DNA from: Maridesulfovibrio sp.
GTDB taxonomy: Bacteria; Desulfobacterota; Desulfovibrionia; Desulfovibrionales; Desulfovibrionaceae
Assembly: GCF_963677005.1 (NCBI RefSeq)
Contig: NZ_OY781616.1
Location: 2,675,001-2,739,000 of the forward strand
Length of the DNA: 64,000 nucleotides
Direction: 5' to 3'
The position numbers were made by a program, and so were the translations under genes. Under the pieces are notes generated by a model that saw only the letters and a program-made list of their open reading frames with translations, was not told where the DNA came from and did not search any database. Positions within the stretch are counted from its first letter, which is position 1. Every line of letters starts with the position of its first letter. Of the stretch, positions 46,777 to 54,704 are shown one piece after another.

Positions 46777-47679
46777 CTACTGATTCTGAGACGATCCGTC
46801 CGGGTTTGTGGTCATTTTAGGCTTCGGTCGATCAGGATTGTTCTTGGAATCCTGCACCTGCTTGGCCCTAAAGCTCAGGTATGCATCCCTGAGTCCCAGA
46901 TACGGATCAACAGACGCGTCCTTCAGGGATTCGTATTCTCCGATATGGAAGGAAAGCTTGTTGATCTGGTTGTAAGCACCTGCGGAAAGCGAATAGTACC
47001 AGGGGATTCCGAACCACCAGAAGGGGTTCAGCAAAAAAGTATCTATACCAAGCCCTACAGCATCGCGAACAGTGGACGGTCCGAGGAACGGAAGCACGAA
47101 GTAGGGACCGTTGGGAATCCCCCATACCCCGAAAGTCTGCCCCATATCCTCATCGCCCATATAAAGCGGCATTGTGGACTGGGTCCCGCCAGCAACGTTG
47201 CCGAGCCCACCGAGGCCGACAATGGAGTTTGCTATGAATTTTGAGGTTTCGGCACCGGCTGTATAAAATTTAGCCTGAAGCAGACAGCCTGCAAGGCGCA
47301 CCGGGTAGAGCATATTCTGGAAAAAGTTATTTACCCATGTCCTCGGTCTTAACGGCATCACCCACTTGTAACCCTTGGTAACGGGCTTTACGGCATTAAA
47401 ATACATGAAGTCGTTAAATTCAAACATGGCCCTGTTGTAGCCCTGCCATGGGTCCGAAGCGTAGCCCTCTTCATTCAGTTTTGAGTCGCCCCACATGTCG
47501 TCGTTGAATTCGTCGTATTCATCCGGGTTATTCCGAACCTCTCCGACAACACCGGCAGCAACCTGAGCAACCATAACGGGCTCTCCCGCATCCTCGGAAC
47601 GAACTTTGGACGGGAAGGAAAGCAGGAGAAAAGTCAGCACTATGAAGGCCAGAAGGGCAGTCGAATAGTTTCTGGTCAT
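46777..47679 (-). CDS. mlaA: MlaA / VacJ family outer-membrane lipid-transport protein
   Basis: 300 residues. Family core: NRAMFEFNDFMYFNAVKP, INNFFQNMLYPVR-type (WVNNFFQNMLYPVRLAG), KFIANSIVGLGGLGNVAGG, GQTFGVWGIPNGPYFVLPFL, VRDAVGLGIDTFLLNPF. MlaA sits in the inner leaflet of the outer membrane and removes misplaced phospholipids. Oddity: the signal peptide (LLAFIVLTFLLLSFPSKVRS) has no lipobox Cys, so it appears to be exported by the general signal peptidase instead of being a lipoprotein. In the operon mlaE-F-D-C-A. Confidence 0.92.
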   Translation of the reverse strand: MTRNYSTALLAFIVLTFLLLSFPSKVRSEDAGEPVMVAQVAAGVVGEVRNNPDEYDEFNDDMWGDSKLNEEGYASDPWQGYNRAMFEFNDFMYFNAVKPVTKGYKWVMPLRPRTWVNNFFQNMLYPVRLAGCLLQAKFYTAGAETSKFIANSIVGLGGLGNVAGGTQSTMPLYMGDEDMGQTFGVWGIPNGPYFVLPFLGPSTVRDAVGLGIDTFLLNPFWWFGIPWYYSLSAGAYNQINKLSFHIGEYESLKDASVDPYLGLRDAYLSFRAKQVQDSKNNPDRPKPKMTTNPDGSSQNQ

Positions 47680-47696
47680 GGGTATATTTCCGTCAA

Positions 47697-48365
47697 TTAC
47701 TGCTGCCCCTGGGCATCAGCTGTTTTTTTAGGTTTCTTCAGCTCTTCACATTTCTTTTCGAGCCGATCGAAAAGTTCCGTCTTGCTGGCAGCGAACTTTT
47801 CAGGAGTACTTGTGTCGAGAATTCCGGTAAACTGCGTTCTGTAATTCTTGACCAGGCTCACGCCCTCAATCATCACATCGTATACATCCCATTCGCCGTT
47901 TTCAAGCTTCATACGGTAAAAAACAGGGATATCGTTCTGTCCCGTAATCAGCCTTGTATCGACCTGAGCATACTTGCCCTTGATTATGTTTTCATTGTCA
48001 AAGGCAACCTTCTCACCGGAATATTCTTCTATGCGTCCGAGGTAGGTCTGTTCGAGCAGATCCGTGAAGAGATCAACAAAACGCTGCTGTTCTTCAGGAG
48101 TAAACTGCAGCCAGGGGCGACCGACCGAACGTTTGGACAACTCTTTGAAATTGAAAAATTCCTTTATGGTGTCACGCACTTTGGCTGTTTTTTCAGCGTT
48201 GTTTTCAGGATGTCCTTTATATTTCGGATCGTTAAGGATATCTATAACACCCTGAATCCCTCCGCGCAGCCTGACCATGGGAGAGTTGTCGGCAAACACC
48301 GCCCCCGCGCAGAAGGCCATGCTCAGCAAAACGATTACAAGAGATGTGGATACAATTCGTTTCAT
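47697..48365 (-). CDS. mlaC: MlaC, periplasmic lipid carrier
   Basis: 222 residues from ATG 48365. A signal peptide (SLVIVLLSMAFCAGAVFA) leads the mature protein. Family features: FFNFKELSKRSVGRPW, FTPEEQQRFVDLFTDLLEQTYLGRIEEY, YDVMIEGVSLVKNYRTQF. It carries phospholipid across the periplasm between the MlaA site and the MlaFEDB complex. The C-terminus is lysine-rich and low-complexity (KKTADAQGQQ). The frame upstream of 48365 overlaps mlaD and is rejected. Confidence 0.9.
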   Translation of the reverse strand: MKRIVSTSLVIVLLSMAFCAGAVFADNSPMVRLRGGIQGVIDILNDPKYKGHPENNAEKTAKVRDTIKEFFNFKELSKRSVGRPWLQFTPEEQQRFVDLFTDLLEQTYLGRIEEYSGEKVAFDNENIIKGKYAQVDTRLITGQNDIPVFYRMKLENGEWDVYDVMIEGVSLVKNYRTQFTGILDTSTPEKFAASKTELFDRLEKKCEELKKPKKTADAQGQQ

Positions 48366-48399
48366 ATAATAACCGGATTCCAGTTTTATGTTTACTTTT

Positions 48400-48846
48400 T
48401 TAGACCTTGCCAAAAACATACTTACTGATCAAGTCCTCAATATCGATGGCGGACTCTGTTTCAATGATCACTCCGCCGGGTTCGATGGGATCGCCCACTC
48501 CCCCGGGAGTAATCTTTATATACTTATCACCTATGAGCCCGCTGGTCTTTACCGATGCGATGGCATCATCAAGCAGGTGTACCCTGTTTTCAATACTTAA
48601 GGTAAGCACTGCCTTCCGGTTATCGAGGTCCAGATCTATCCTGTCCACATATCCGATAGGGACACCCATCATTTCAACAGGAGATTTTTCCCGTAGCCCG
48701 CTTACATCATTAAAACTGGCCTGAACGCGGTAGTGATCATCGGCAAACATGCGCACATCACCGAGCTTGACGCTCATGTATATAATAGCCGCAAGCCCGA
48801 CTATCACAAAAATTCCGACCGCTGTTTCCTTGGGATATTTCTTCAT
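48400..48846 (-). CDS. mlaD: MlaD, substrate-binding subunit of the Mla transporter
   Basis: 148 residues from ATG 48846 (MKKYPKETAVG). One N-terminal membrane segment (GIFVIVGLAAIIYMSVKLG) anchors an MCE domain: RVQASFNDVSGLREKSPVEM, GVPIGYVDRIDLD, VKTSGLIGDKYIKITPGG. MCE hexamers form the channel over MlaE. Typical length for the short MlaD type. It lies between mlaF and mlaC. Confidence 0.92.
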   Translation of the reverse strand: MKKYPKETAVGIFVIVGLAAIIYMSVKLGDVRMFADDHYRVQASFNDVSGLREKSPVEMMGVPIGYVDRIDLDLDNRKAVLTLSIENRVHLLDDAIASVKTSGLIGDKYIKITPGGVGDPIEPGGVIIETESAIDIEDLISKYVFGKV

Positions 48847-48863
48847 ACCGAATCCGTTTTCGA

Positions 48864-49703
48864 TTAATTGCTGTTGAGGTCGCCAATATATTTGGCGCAA
48901 TCCATTTTCATCACCGCAGGATCAAGCGGTGCCATGGTCAACCGCGGAGCTTTCCGCTCCTCACCCTGCCGGTCCAGAAACTGGCGCAGAAAAGGGTCTT
49001 CGGTTTTCATGAGTTCTTCCCTTGAACCCTTGAACAGAGTTCTTCCGGCACCGAGAACAACCACATAGTCGGCGATTGTTTCCATGCTGGCCAGATCATG
49101 GCTGACCACGACAATGGTCATGTCAAACCGTTCCTTGAGTTCCAGAAGCAGTCCGTCCAGTTCAGCCGAATTGATCGGATCAAGACCGGAAGTCGGCTCG
49201 TCGCAGAAAAGAATATCCGGGTCCATGACCATGGCGCGGGCCAGTCCTGCACGCTTGCGCATTCCACCGGAAAGCTCGTTGGGATAATAATCCATGAAAT
49301 CATCAAGGCCGACCAGACTCAGTTTGGACCGGACCACCTCGTAAATCTCCGACTGTTTCAGCCGGGTGTGTTCGCGCAGCGGCAGGGCCACGTTATCAAA
49401 CAGGGTGAGGGCTCCGAGCAGGGCTCCATCCTGAAAGAGAACTCCTATGCGTTGCTTGAGGCAACGAAAGGCCTTGCGCTTGAGCTTGTAAATATTGTGC
49501 CTTCCAAGGTAGACCGCCCCGCCCATGGGCGTATTGAGCTTGAGTATGTTCTTGATCAGCGTTGATTTGCCGCACCCGGACCGCCCCAGAATAACGGAAA
49601 TTCCTCCGCCGGGCAAAACTGCGTTGATATCCTCTACCACTACGGTTCTGTCGTAACCTATGGTAAGATTTTCTATACGGATATCAGGTGCGCTGGAACT
49701 CAT
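48864..49703 (-). CDS. mlaF: MlaF, ATPase of the Mla transporter
   Basis: 279 residues. ABC ATPase with Walker A (ILGRSGCGKSTLIKN), Q-loop (IGVLFQDGALLGALTLFDN), signature (LSGGMRKRAGLARAM), Walker B (DILFCDEPTSGLDP), and H-loop (VVVSHDLASM). The C-terminal 40 residues extend past the ABC core. It powers lipid movement through MlaE. Gap to mlaE is 10 bases, to mlaD 17 bases. Confidence 0.95.
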   Translation of the reverse strand: MSSSAPDIRIENLTIGYDRTVVVEDINAVLPGGGISVILGRSGCGKSTLIKNILKLNTPMGGAVYLGRHNIYKLKRKAFRCLKQRIGVLFQDGALLGALTLFDNVALPLREHTRLKQSEIYEVVRSKLSLVGLDDFMDYYPNELSGGMRKRAGLARAMVMDPDILFCDEPTSGLDPINSAELDGLLLELKERFDMTIVVVSHDLASMETIADYVVVLGAGRTLFKGSREELMKTEDPFLRQFLDRQGEERKAPRLTMAPLDPAVMKMDCAKYIGDLNSN

Positions 49704-49713
49704 GTCTAATCCT

Positions 49714-50526
49714 TTAAAAAAGCAATGAAGTCATAATGTAATCGGCGACCAGAACCATGACGCAGGACATGACCACCGCAGTAGTGGTCGCCTGGCTTAC
49801 ACCTTCCGGCCCTTTGCCGTCTTTACGGAAATGGGTGAAATATCCCTGAAAACAACACACGGTGCAGACCAGCACGGCAAAAACAACCGATTTCTCGAAT
49901 CCTACGGAGATATCACTCCAGTCGAGAGAATTATGCACCCTATGAAAATATACTCCGGAGTTACCGCCCAAAAGAGCCACCCCGGTCAGATACCCGCCCA
50001 GAATACCGATAAGATCAAACAGGGCAGTCAGGATCGGGAAGGAAATCAGCGAAGCCAGTAGCTTGGGGCTGACCAGATAACTCATGGGATTTATGTCCAT
50101 AAGTTCCAGAGCGTCAATCTGCTCCGAAATGCGCATTACCCCGATCTCGGCAGTCATGGAGGACCCCGCCCTGCCGGTAAGCATTATGGCTGTCAGAACC
50201 GGTCCGAGTTCACGGACAAGGGAAAGAGCCACAGCCGCGCCCAGAAAACCTTCCGAACCGAATTTGGAAAGGGCGTAATAGGTCTGAAGACCGATAACCA
50301 TTCCGGTAAAAACACCGATAAGGCCTATAACGGTTACGGACTTCATTCCGATGAAATAAAGCTCCTTCACCGTCTTCGCAAAAATGCCCGGTGAACTGAA
50401 AACATGCAGAATCCCCTGAAAAAGGAAAATGCACATGGCACCGGCCTCTCCAATCAGATTCAGCACCAGCTTTCCCAGAAGGGCAAAGGGCTGCATAAGT
50501 CTGTTTTCTGTTGCTGTATGGGTCAT
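49714..50526 (-). CDS. mlaE: MlaE, permease of the Mla transporter
   Basis: 270 residues with about five to six hydrophobic segments. Family signature: FGSEGFLGAAVALSLVRELG, LTGRAGSSMTAEIGVMRISE, EQIDALELMDINPMSYLVSP, and a conserved GVVLLG-like motif before the last segments. The first gene of the operon. No mlaB (STAS) gene is present. Start ATG at 50526 has a weak ribosome-binding site. Confidence 0.93.
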   Translation of the reverse strand: MTHTATENRLMQPFALLGKLVLNLIGEAGAMCIFLFQGILHVFSSPGIFAKTVKELYFIGMKSVTVIGLIGVFTGMVIGLQTYYALSKFGSEGFLGAAVALSLVRELGPVLTAIMLTGRAGSSMTAEIGVMRISEQIDALELMDINPMSYLVSPKLLASLISFPILTALFDLIGILGGYLTGVALLGGNSGVYFHRVHNSLDWSDISVGFEKSVVFAVLVCTVCCFQGYFTHFRKDGKGPEGVSQATTTAVVMSCVMVLVADYIMTSLLF

Positions 50527-50692
50527 TGTAATAGTTAAATTTCCTGTCCCGCAAGGGGTTCAGCGGCTATCTGCCTGCCGAATCAAGCTGATTCTTTACC
50601 ACAATGAGTGGAAAAATAAAAGCATAAGCCGTCAACATACTATGTTTTAAACGCAAATCTCATCCATTTATAGCAGAAGCACTAAAAAGGAA

Positions 50693-51310
50693 TCAATCCT
50701 CATCGTCCAATCCGGTCTTGTTCTCCCACCAACTGGGCGGAGGCCCGAGATACCACCAGTCCTTATGGTCGGTCTCAGATATCTTATCGGCAAGTTTCTG
50801 ACCTTCTTCAGTCCGCAGCCTCTTCAGAGCTGATTCCATCCACTGCGCGGCATAGGGATTACCCATGTCATGCTCTTCCTTGAGGTTGAGGATAAAATCG
50901 ATCTGGTCAGCATCCTGTGCCAGCTGCGATTCGAGAGTTTCGCACTCTTCAAGCTCTTCCCAATGCGGATATATCTTGTCCTCAAGCCCCGTTCCGGCAA
51001 GGGTGTGCCTCAAAGCCCGGTCCCGATAGCTGCGGTTGTATATTCGATTCACATAGTTGAAATCGCCGGTACGCGCTTCATGCAGATCGTGAAAAAGACA
51101 CATGAACACAGTACGGGCCATATCAGCCCCGGCCATATCAGCCAGCACATATCCAAGAACCGCCACACGATATGAATGGTCGGCAACGGATTCCGATCCC
51201 GACCCCAGAAACTGGTAGCCGGTCCTCGGAGTTTTGCGCAGCATCCCGACTTCAAAAAGGAAATCGGCCAGCCGGGTCATTCTGTCCCGGTTTTTAAGAT
51301 TTTTCATCAT
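50693..51310 (-). CDS. HD-domain hydrolase, YfbR-like
   Basis: 205 residues. Metal-binding HD residues: SVADHSYRVAVLGYVLADM (first His), CLFHDLHEARTGD (the HD pair), and the late Asp in AQDADQIDFILN. The family includes 5'-nucleotidases of dNMPs (YfbR). Substrate not certain. It is alone between mlaE and argJ, 18 bases from the argJ stop; both are on the minus strand, so a shared transcript with argJ is possible. Confidence 0.85.
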   Translation of the reverse strand: MMKNLKNRDRMTRLADFLFEVGMLRKTPRTGYQFLGSGSESVADHSYRVAVLGYVLADMAGADMARTVFMCLFHDLHEARTGDFNYVNRIYNRSYRDRALRHTLAGTGLEDKIYPHWEELEECETLESQLAQDADQIDFILNLKEEHDMGNPYAAQWMESALKRLRTEEGQKLADKISETDHKDWWYLGPPPSWWENKTGLDDED

Positions 51311-51328
51311 GACAGAATAATCTGAACG

Positions 51329-52513
51329 CTAAGATCTGTAATCAGCGTTAATGCTGATATATTCCTTGGTCAGGTCCGATGCTCTGAGCACGGCGGAGCC
51401 GGAACCGGAACCAAGAGAAATGTTTATATCCACGTCCTGCTTGCGCATTATCGGATCAAGCAGGGCGTCAAGATCACCTTCCACCGGAGTTCCATTTTCA
51501 AAGACAACCACCTGCCCGAATCCGAGAGTCAGTTGCTCGGGGTCGAACTCCGCTCCGCTACGCCCTGCGGCAGCCACAATCCTCCCCCAGTTCGGGTCTT
51601 CTCCGAACAGAGCCGTCTTGACCAGCGGGGAGTTGCCCACCGCCCTGGCTACGAGGTCAGCGTCACGGTCACTTTCCGCCCCGCTTACGGTAATGGTCAT
51701 TACCTTGGTGCCGCCTTCGGCATCCTGAACGATCATGTAGGAAAGACGCTGGCAGATATCCAGAAGCAGAGCTTCCAGAGCATCACGGCCGGGTTCATCG
51801 CAGACATCCGCCCCGGAAGCTCCGTTGGCAAAAGCCATTATGGTATCATTGGTACTTGTATCGCCGTCGACAGTTACGCTGTTGAAACTTTTGTCCACGC
51901 TTCTGCGCAGGGCTCCCTGCCACCAGTCACCGTCAACCTGGGCATCGCAGAAAACAAAGCCCAGCAGGGTTGCCATGTCGGGAGAAATCATGCCCGCCCC
52001 TTTGCACATTCCCAGCATCCGGACGGTCTTCCCGCCGATTTCCACTTCTCCCCAGGCAAGTTTGGGGAACTTGTCTGTGGTCATTATGGCTCTGGCAGCC
52101 TTAACGGGATCATCCTCGCCAAGCCTTTCCGCAACCAGCGGAGCAGCGGTTTTCCACTTTTCCATTTTGAATCTGGGCCCGATAACACCGGTGGAAGCCG
52201 GAAGCAGATCGCGACTCGAAAGGCCGAGGGAACCGGCCAGCAGTTCAAGGCTTTCACGACAGTCCGCAATACCGCCTTCTCCGGTGCAGGCATTGGCAAG
52301 ACCGGCGTTAACCACGGCACCGCGCACAACTCTTGATTCTTCAAGAATGCTTTTACCCACAAGCACGGGTGCAGCCTGAAATTTATTCGTAGTAAACACA
52401 GCAGCGGCCACCGCCGGTGTGTCGCTGACAATCAGGGCAAGGTCGTCCCGATTTTTATATTTGAACCCGGCGGCAAAACTGGCAAATTTGTATCCTTCAG
52501 GAACAGGAAGCAT
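51329..52513 (-). CDS. argJ: ArgJ, glutamate N-acetyltransferase (ornithine acetyltransferase)
   Basis: 394 residues. It moves acetyl from N-acetylornithine to glutamate and starts arginine synthesis. Seen: AGFKYKNRDDLALI, FTTNKFQAAPV, the self-cleavage region SPDMATLLGFVFCDAQ with the nucleophilic Thr in MAT-L, VTVDGDTSTNDTIMAFANG, and EDPNWGRIVAAAGRSG. The usual length. Whether it is mono- or bifunctional cannot be told from sequence alone. The ribosome-binding site GAGG is 8-9 bases upstream. Confidence 0.95.
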   Translation of the reverse strand: MLPVPEGYKFASFAAGFKYKNRDDLALIVSDTPAVAAAVFTTNKFQAAPVLVGKSILEESRVVRGAVVNAGLANACTGEGGIADCRESLELLAGSLGLSSRDLLPASTGVIGPRFKMEKWKTAAPLVAERLGEDDPVKAARAIMTTDKFPKLAWGEVEIGGKTVRMLGMCKGAGMISPDMATLLGFVFCDAQVDGDWWQGALRRSVDKSFNSVTVDGDTSTNDTIMAFANGASGADVCDEPGRDALEALLLDICQRLSYMIVQDAEGGTKVMTITVSGAESDRDADLVARAVGNSPLVKTALFGEDPNWGRIVAAAGRSGAEFDPEQLTLGFGQVVVFENGTPVEGDLDALLDPIMRKQDVDINISLGSGSGSAVLRASDLTKEYISINADYRS

Positions 52514-52643
52514 GCTCTATACCTCATATGTATTTATATTGCCCGGTCATGACCGAAGCAATGTTGATTTCTGTTACTCGGTTGATTAAATCACTGCAAG
52601 ATAAATCCTGCTCCCAGCTATGAACATTCTTGCTATTAGCTCA

Positions 52644-52675
52644 TAAAAAAAGGGTCTGCCCTGAGGACAGACCCT
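52644..52675 (-). terminator. Intrinsic terminator of ppiD
   Basis: On the minus strand AGGGTCTG ... CAGACCCT forms an 8-bp stem with extra pairs inside, followed by seven T. It lies about 24 bases after the ppiD stop. Confidence 0.88.
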
Positions 52676-52699
52676 GTAATTCTCTATTGAAGCCGAAGC

Positions 52700-54604
52700 T
52701 TACTGATTCAGGATGTCCATGCGGACGATTTCTATTTTGGCCTTGGATCGCAATTCCCTCAGGAAAGAGTTGAATACTTCATTTCCTCTCTGCTGCTTCA
52801 GAGCATTCATGATCATATCCTTCTGTGAAACCCAGGATTCCTCTTTGGGAGGAATACGGTCATCAAGACGAGCGACAATGAAACCGCCGGGCAGTTCGAA
52901 AGCCTGTGCAAGCCACTGGTCCTTTTTGGCGGCAAATGCAGCTTCGGAAAGACGCTGGTTCATGCCCAGTCCGGGGACAAAACCGTCACGACCGAACGGC
53001 TCGGAGGTTTTGAGGTCCTTCTTGATGGACTTGAGTTCTTCAGCGGCAGTAGCCTTGTTGACAAGTCTGCCCATTATCACGGTGGCTTTGGCCTGAGCCG
53101 CCTTCATTGCCTCCTTCTGGGCAAGAAAGTTCCGGATATCTTCCCGTACATCGGCAAGGGGGCTTACGGAAGCAGGTATATCCTTGACCTTTTCGGCCAC
53201 AAGATAACCGTTGTCAACAGCCACGGGAATATCTGTCACGCTGCTCAGAGGCAGGTCGAGAACTGTCTTGGCAGCGCTTTCGGTCATGCCGAAGGCTCTG
53301 GTAAGATTCTGCAGAGTGGCCTGTTCACTTTTCTTTACGGCAACACCGATTTCCTGGGCCACCTTGTCAAGGTCCATGCCGGACGCAATGAGGTCTACGG
53401 CGTGGTCAAGCCTGTCGGTAATGGATTCGGAAGCTTTTTCCTCGGCGATTGCGGTCCTGATTTCGTCCTTGACCTGATCAAATTCTTTCTGACCGGCTTC
53501 ACGGATATCTTCAACCTTGATCAGGTGCCAGCCGAAGCGGGTACGCACCGGCTTGCTGACTTCTCCTTTCTTGAGGGCAAAAGCTGCATCCTCGAAAGGT
53601 TTAACCATGGCTCCGTGACCGAACCAGCCCAGATCTCCACCCTTGGGGCCGCTCGGGCCTTCGGAATATTTTTCTGCAAGTTTGGAGAAATCCTCACCGG
53701 ATTTGGCCTTGGCAGCAATCTTTTTGATCTGCTTCTCAGCCTTGGCAACGTCTGCTTCAGGCGCATTCTCATCAACCTTGATCAGGATGTGCCGGGCTTT
53801 GACCTGTTCTTCCTGCTTAAAAGAATCCTTGTGCGCTTCGTAATAACTCTTCAATTCCTCAGGGGAAACAGCCTCATAAATGGACAGGTCCTCAGGGGTG
53901 AACGCGATGTATTTAATTTCCGCACGGGCAGGAATGGTGAATTTATCCGGGTTTGCCTTGTAATAGGCCTCGATTGCCTTGTCGGTGATCTTCGCGGCAT
54001 CCACAAAATCGGCACCGGATACATAATAGTAATCTATCTGTATTTTTTCGGAAGCGGTATTAAACAGTTCCCTTGCTTCCTGCTCCGTGGGCATCACCGG
54101 CAGAATCACGTACTGCTGCAGTTTCTGGATCAGGCTGCTGTTGCGGATATCACTCTCGAACGTACCGGCAGACATCTGTCTGGACCTCAAGAAATTCTGG
54201 TAACGATTTATATCGAATTTTCCATCGGAACCGGCAAAAGCCGGAATACGGCTTATGGAGTAGGAAAGCTCACTGTTTGAAACGGCAAGACCGAGTCTTC
54301 TGGCTTCAACTTCAAGCAGTTTCTGACTGATCATCTGGCCGAGCACGGCTTTCTTGAATTCGGGAGACTGAATCTGGTCGGAGTCAACGCCGGGATTCTG
54401 AGAACGCATGGCATCTGCAGTCTCACGGTAAACCCTGATGAATTCCTGGGTGGGGATGGGCTCATCATTAACGTATGCGATAACAGGGTCTGTGTTGCCG
54501 TTGAATCCGCTCATACCGAAAGCGAATACAAAGACAATGATGATGATTGCGAACAGGATTTTAATACCCCAGTTCTGGGCATTTTGGCGCAGAATGTCCA
54601 TCAT
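52700..54604 (-). CDS. ppiD: Membrane-anchored peptidyl-prolyl isomerase PpiD-like
   Basis: 634 residues from ATG 54604 (MMDILRQNAQNWGIKILF). One N-terminal membrane segment (KILFAIIIIVFVFAFGMSG) anchors a periplasmic chaperone. N-terminal SurA-like helical domain, parvulin domain about 280-375 (VKARHILIKVDENA, GPSGPKGGDLGWFGHG, VRTRFGWHLIKVEDI), and a C-terminal helical part. It assists folding of secreted proteins. The ribosome-binding site is distant (GGAG about 12 bases upstream), so the start is the least sure part. Next gene upstream is aconitase. Confidence 0.9.
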   Translation of the reverse strand: MMDILRQNAQNWGIKILFAIIIIVFVFAFGMSGFNGNTDPVIAYVNDEPIPTQEFIRVYRETADAMRSQNPGVDSDQIQSPEFKKAVLGQMISQKLLEVEARRLGLAVSNSELSYSISRIPAFAGSDGKFDINRYQNFLRSRQMSAGTFESDIRNSSLIQKLQQYVILPVMPTEQEARELFNTASEKIQIDYYYVSGADFVDAAKITDKAIEAYYKANPDKFTIPARAEIKYIAFTPEDLSIYEAVSPEELKSYYEAHKDSFKQEEQVKARHILIKVDENAPEADVAKAEKQIKKIAAKAKSGEDFSKLAEKYSEGPSGPKGGDLGWFGHGAMVKPFEDAAFALKKGEVSKPVRTRFGWHLIKVEDIREAGQKEFDQVKDEIRTAIAEEKASESITDRLDHAVDLIASGMDLDKVAQEIGVAVKKSEQATLQNLTRAFGMTESAAKTVLDLPLSSVTDIPVAVDNGYLVAEKVKDIPASVSPLADVREDIRNFLAQKEAMKAAQAKATVIMGRLVNKATAAEELKSIKKDLKTSEPFGRDGFVPGLGMNQRLSEAAFAAKKDQWLAQAFELPGGFIVARLDDRIPPKEESWVSQKDMIMNALKQQRGNEVFNSFLRELRSKAKIEIVRMDILNQ

Positions 54605-54664
54605 GGTTTTTTCATTCTCCGTTTGCAGCCTTGCTGCGTTCAATTTGGTTCATATTTGTATGCA

Positions 54665-54695
54665 GCCGGGTGCCCGCCCTGAGCGGACACCCGGC
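54665..54695 (-). terminator. GC-rich hairpin after aconitase
   Basis: GCCGGGTG / CACCCGGC arms enclose a partly paired interior, just past the aconitase stop. There is no clean T tail, so it may be an attenuator or a processing element. Confidence 0.5.
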
Positions 54696-54704
54696 ATGCC
54701 TCAC

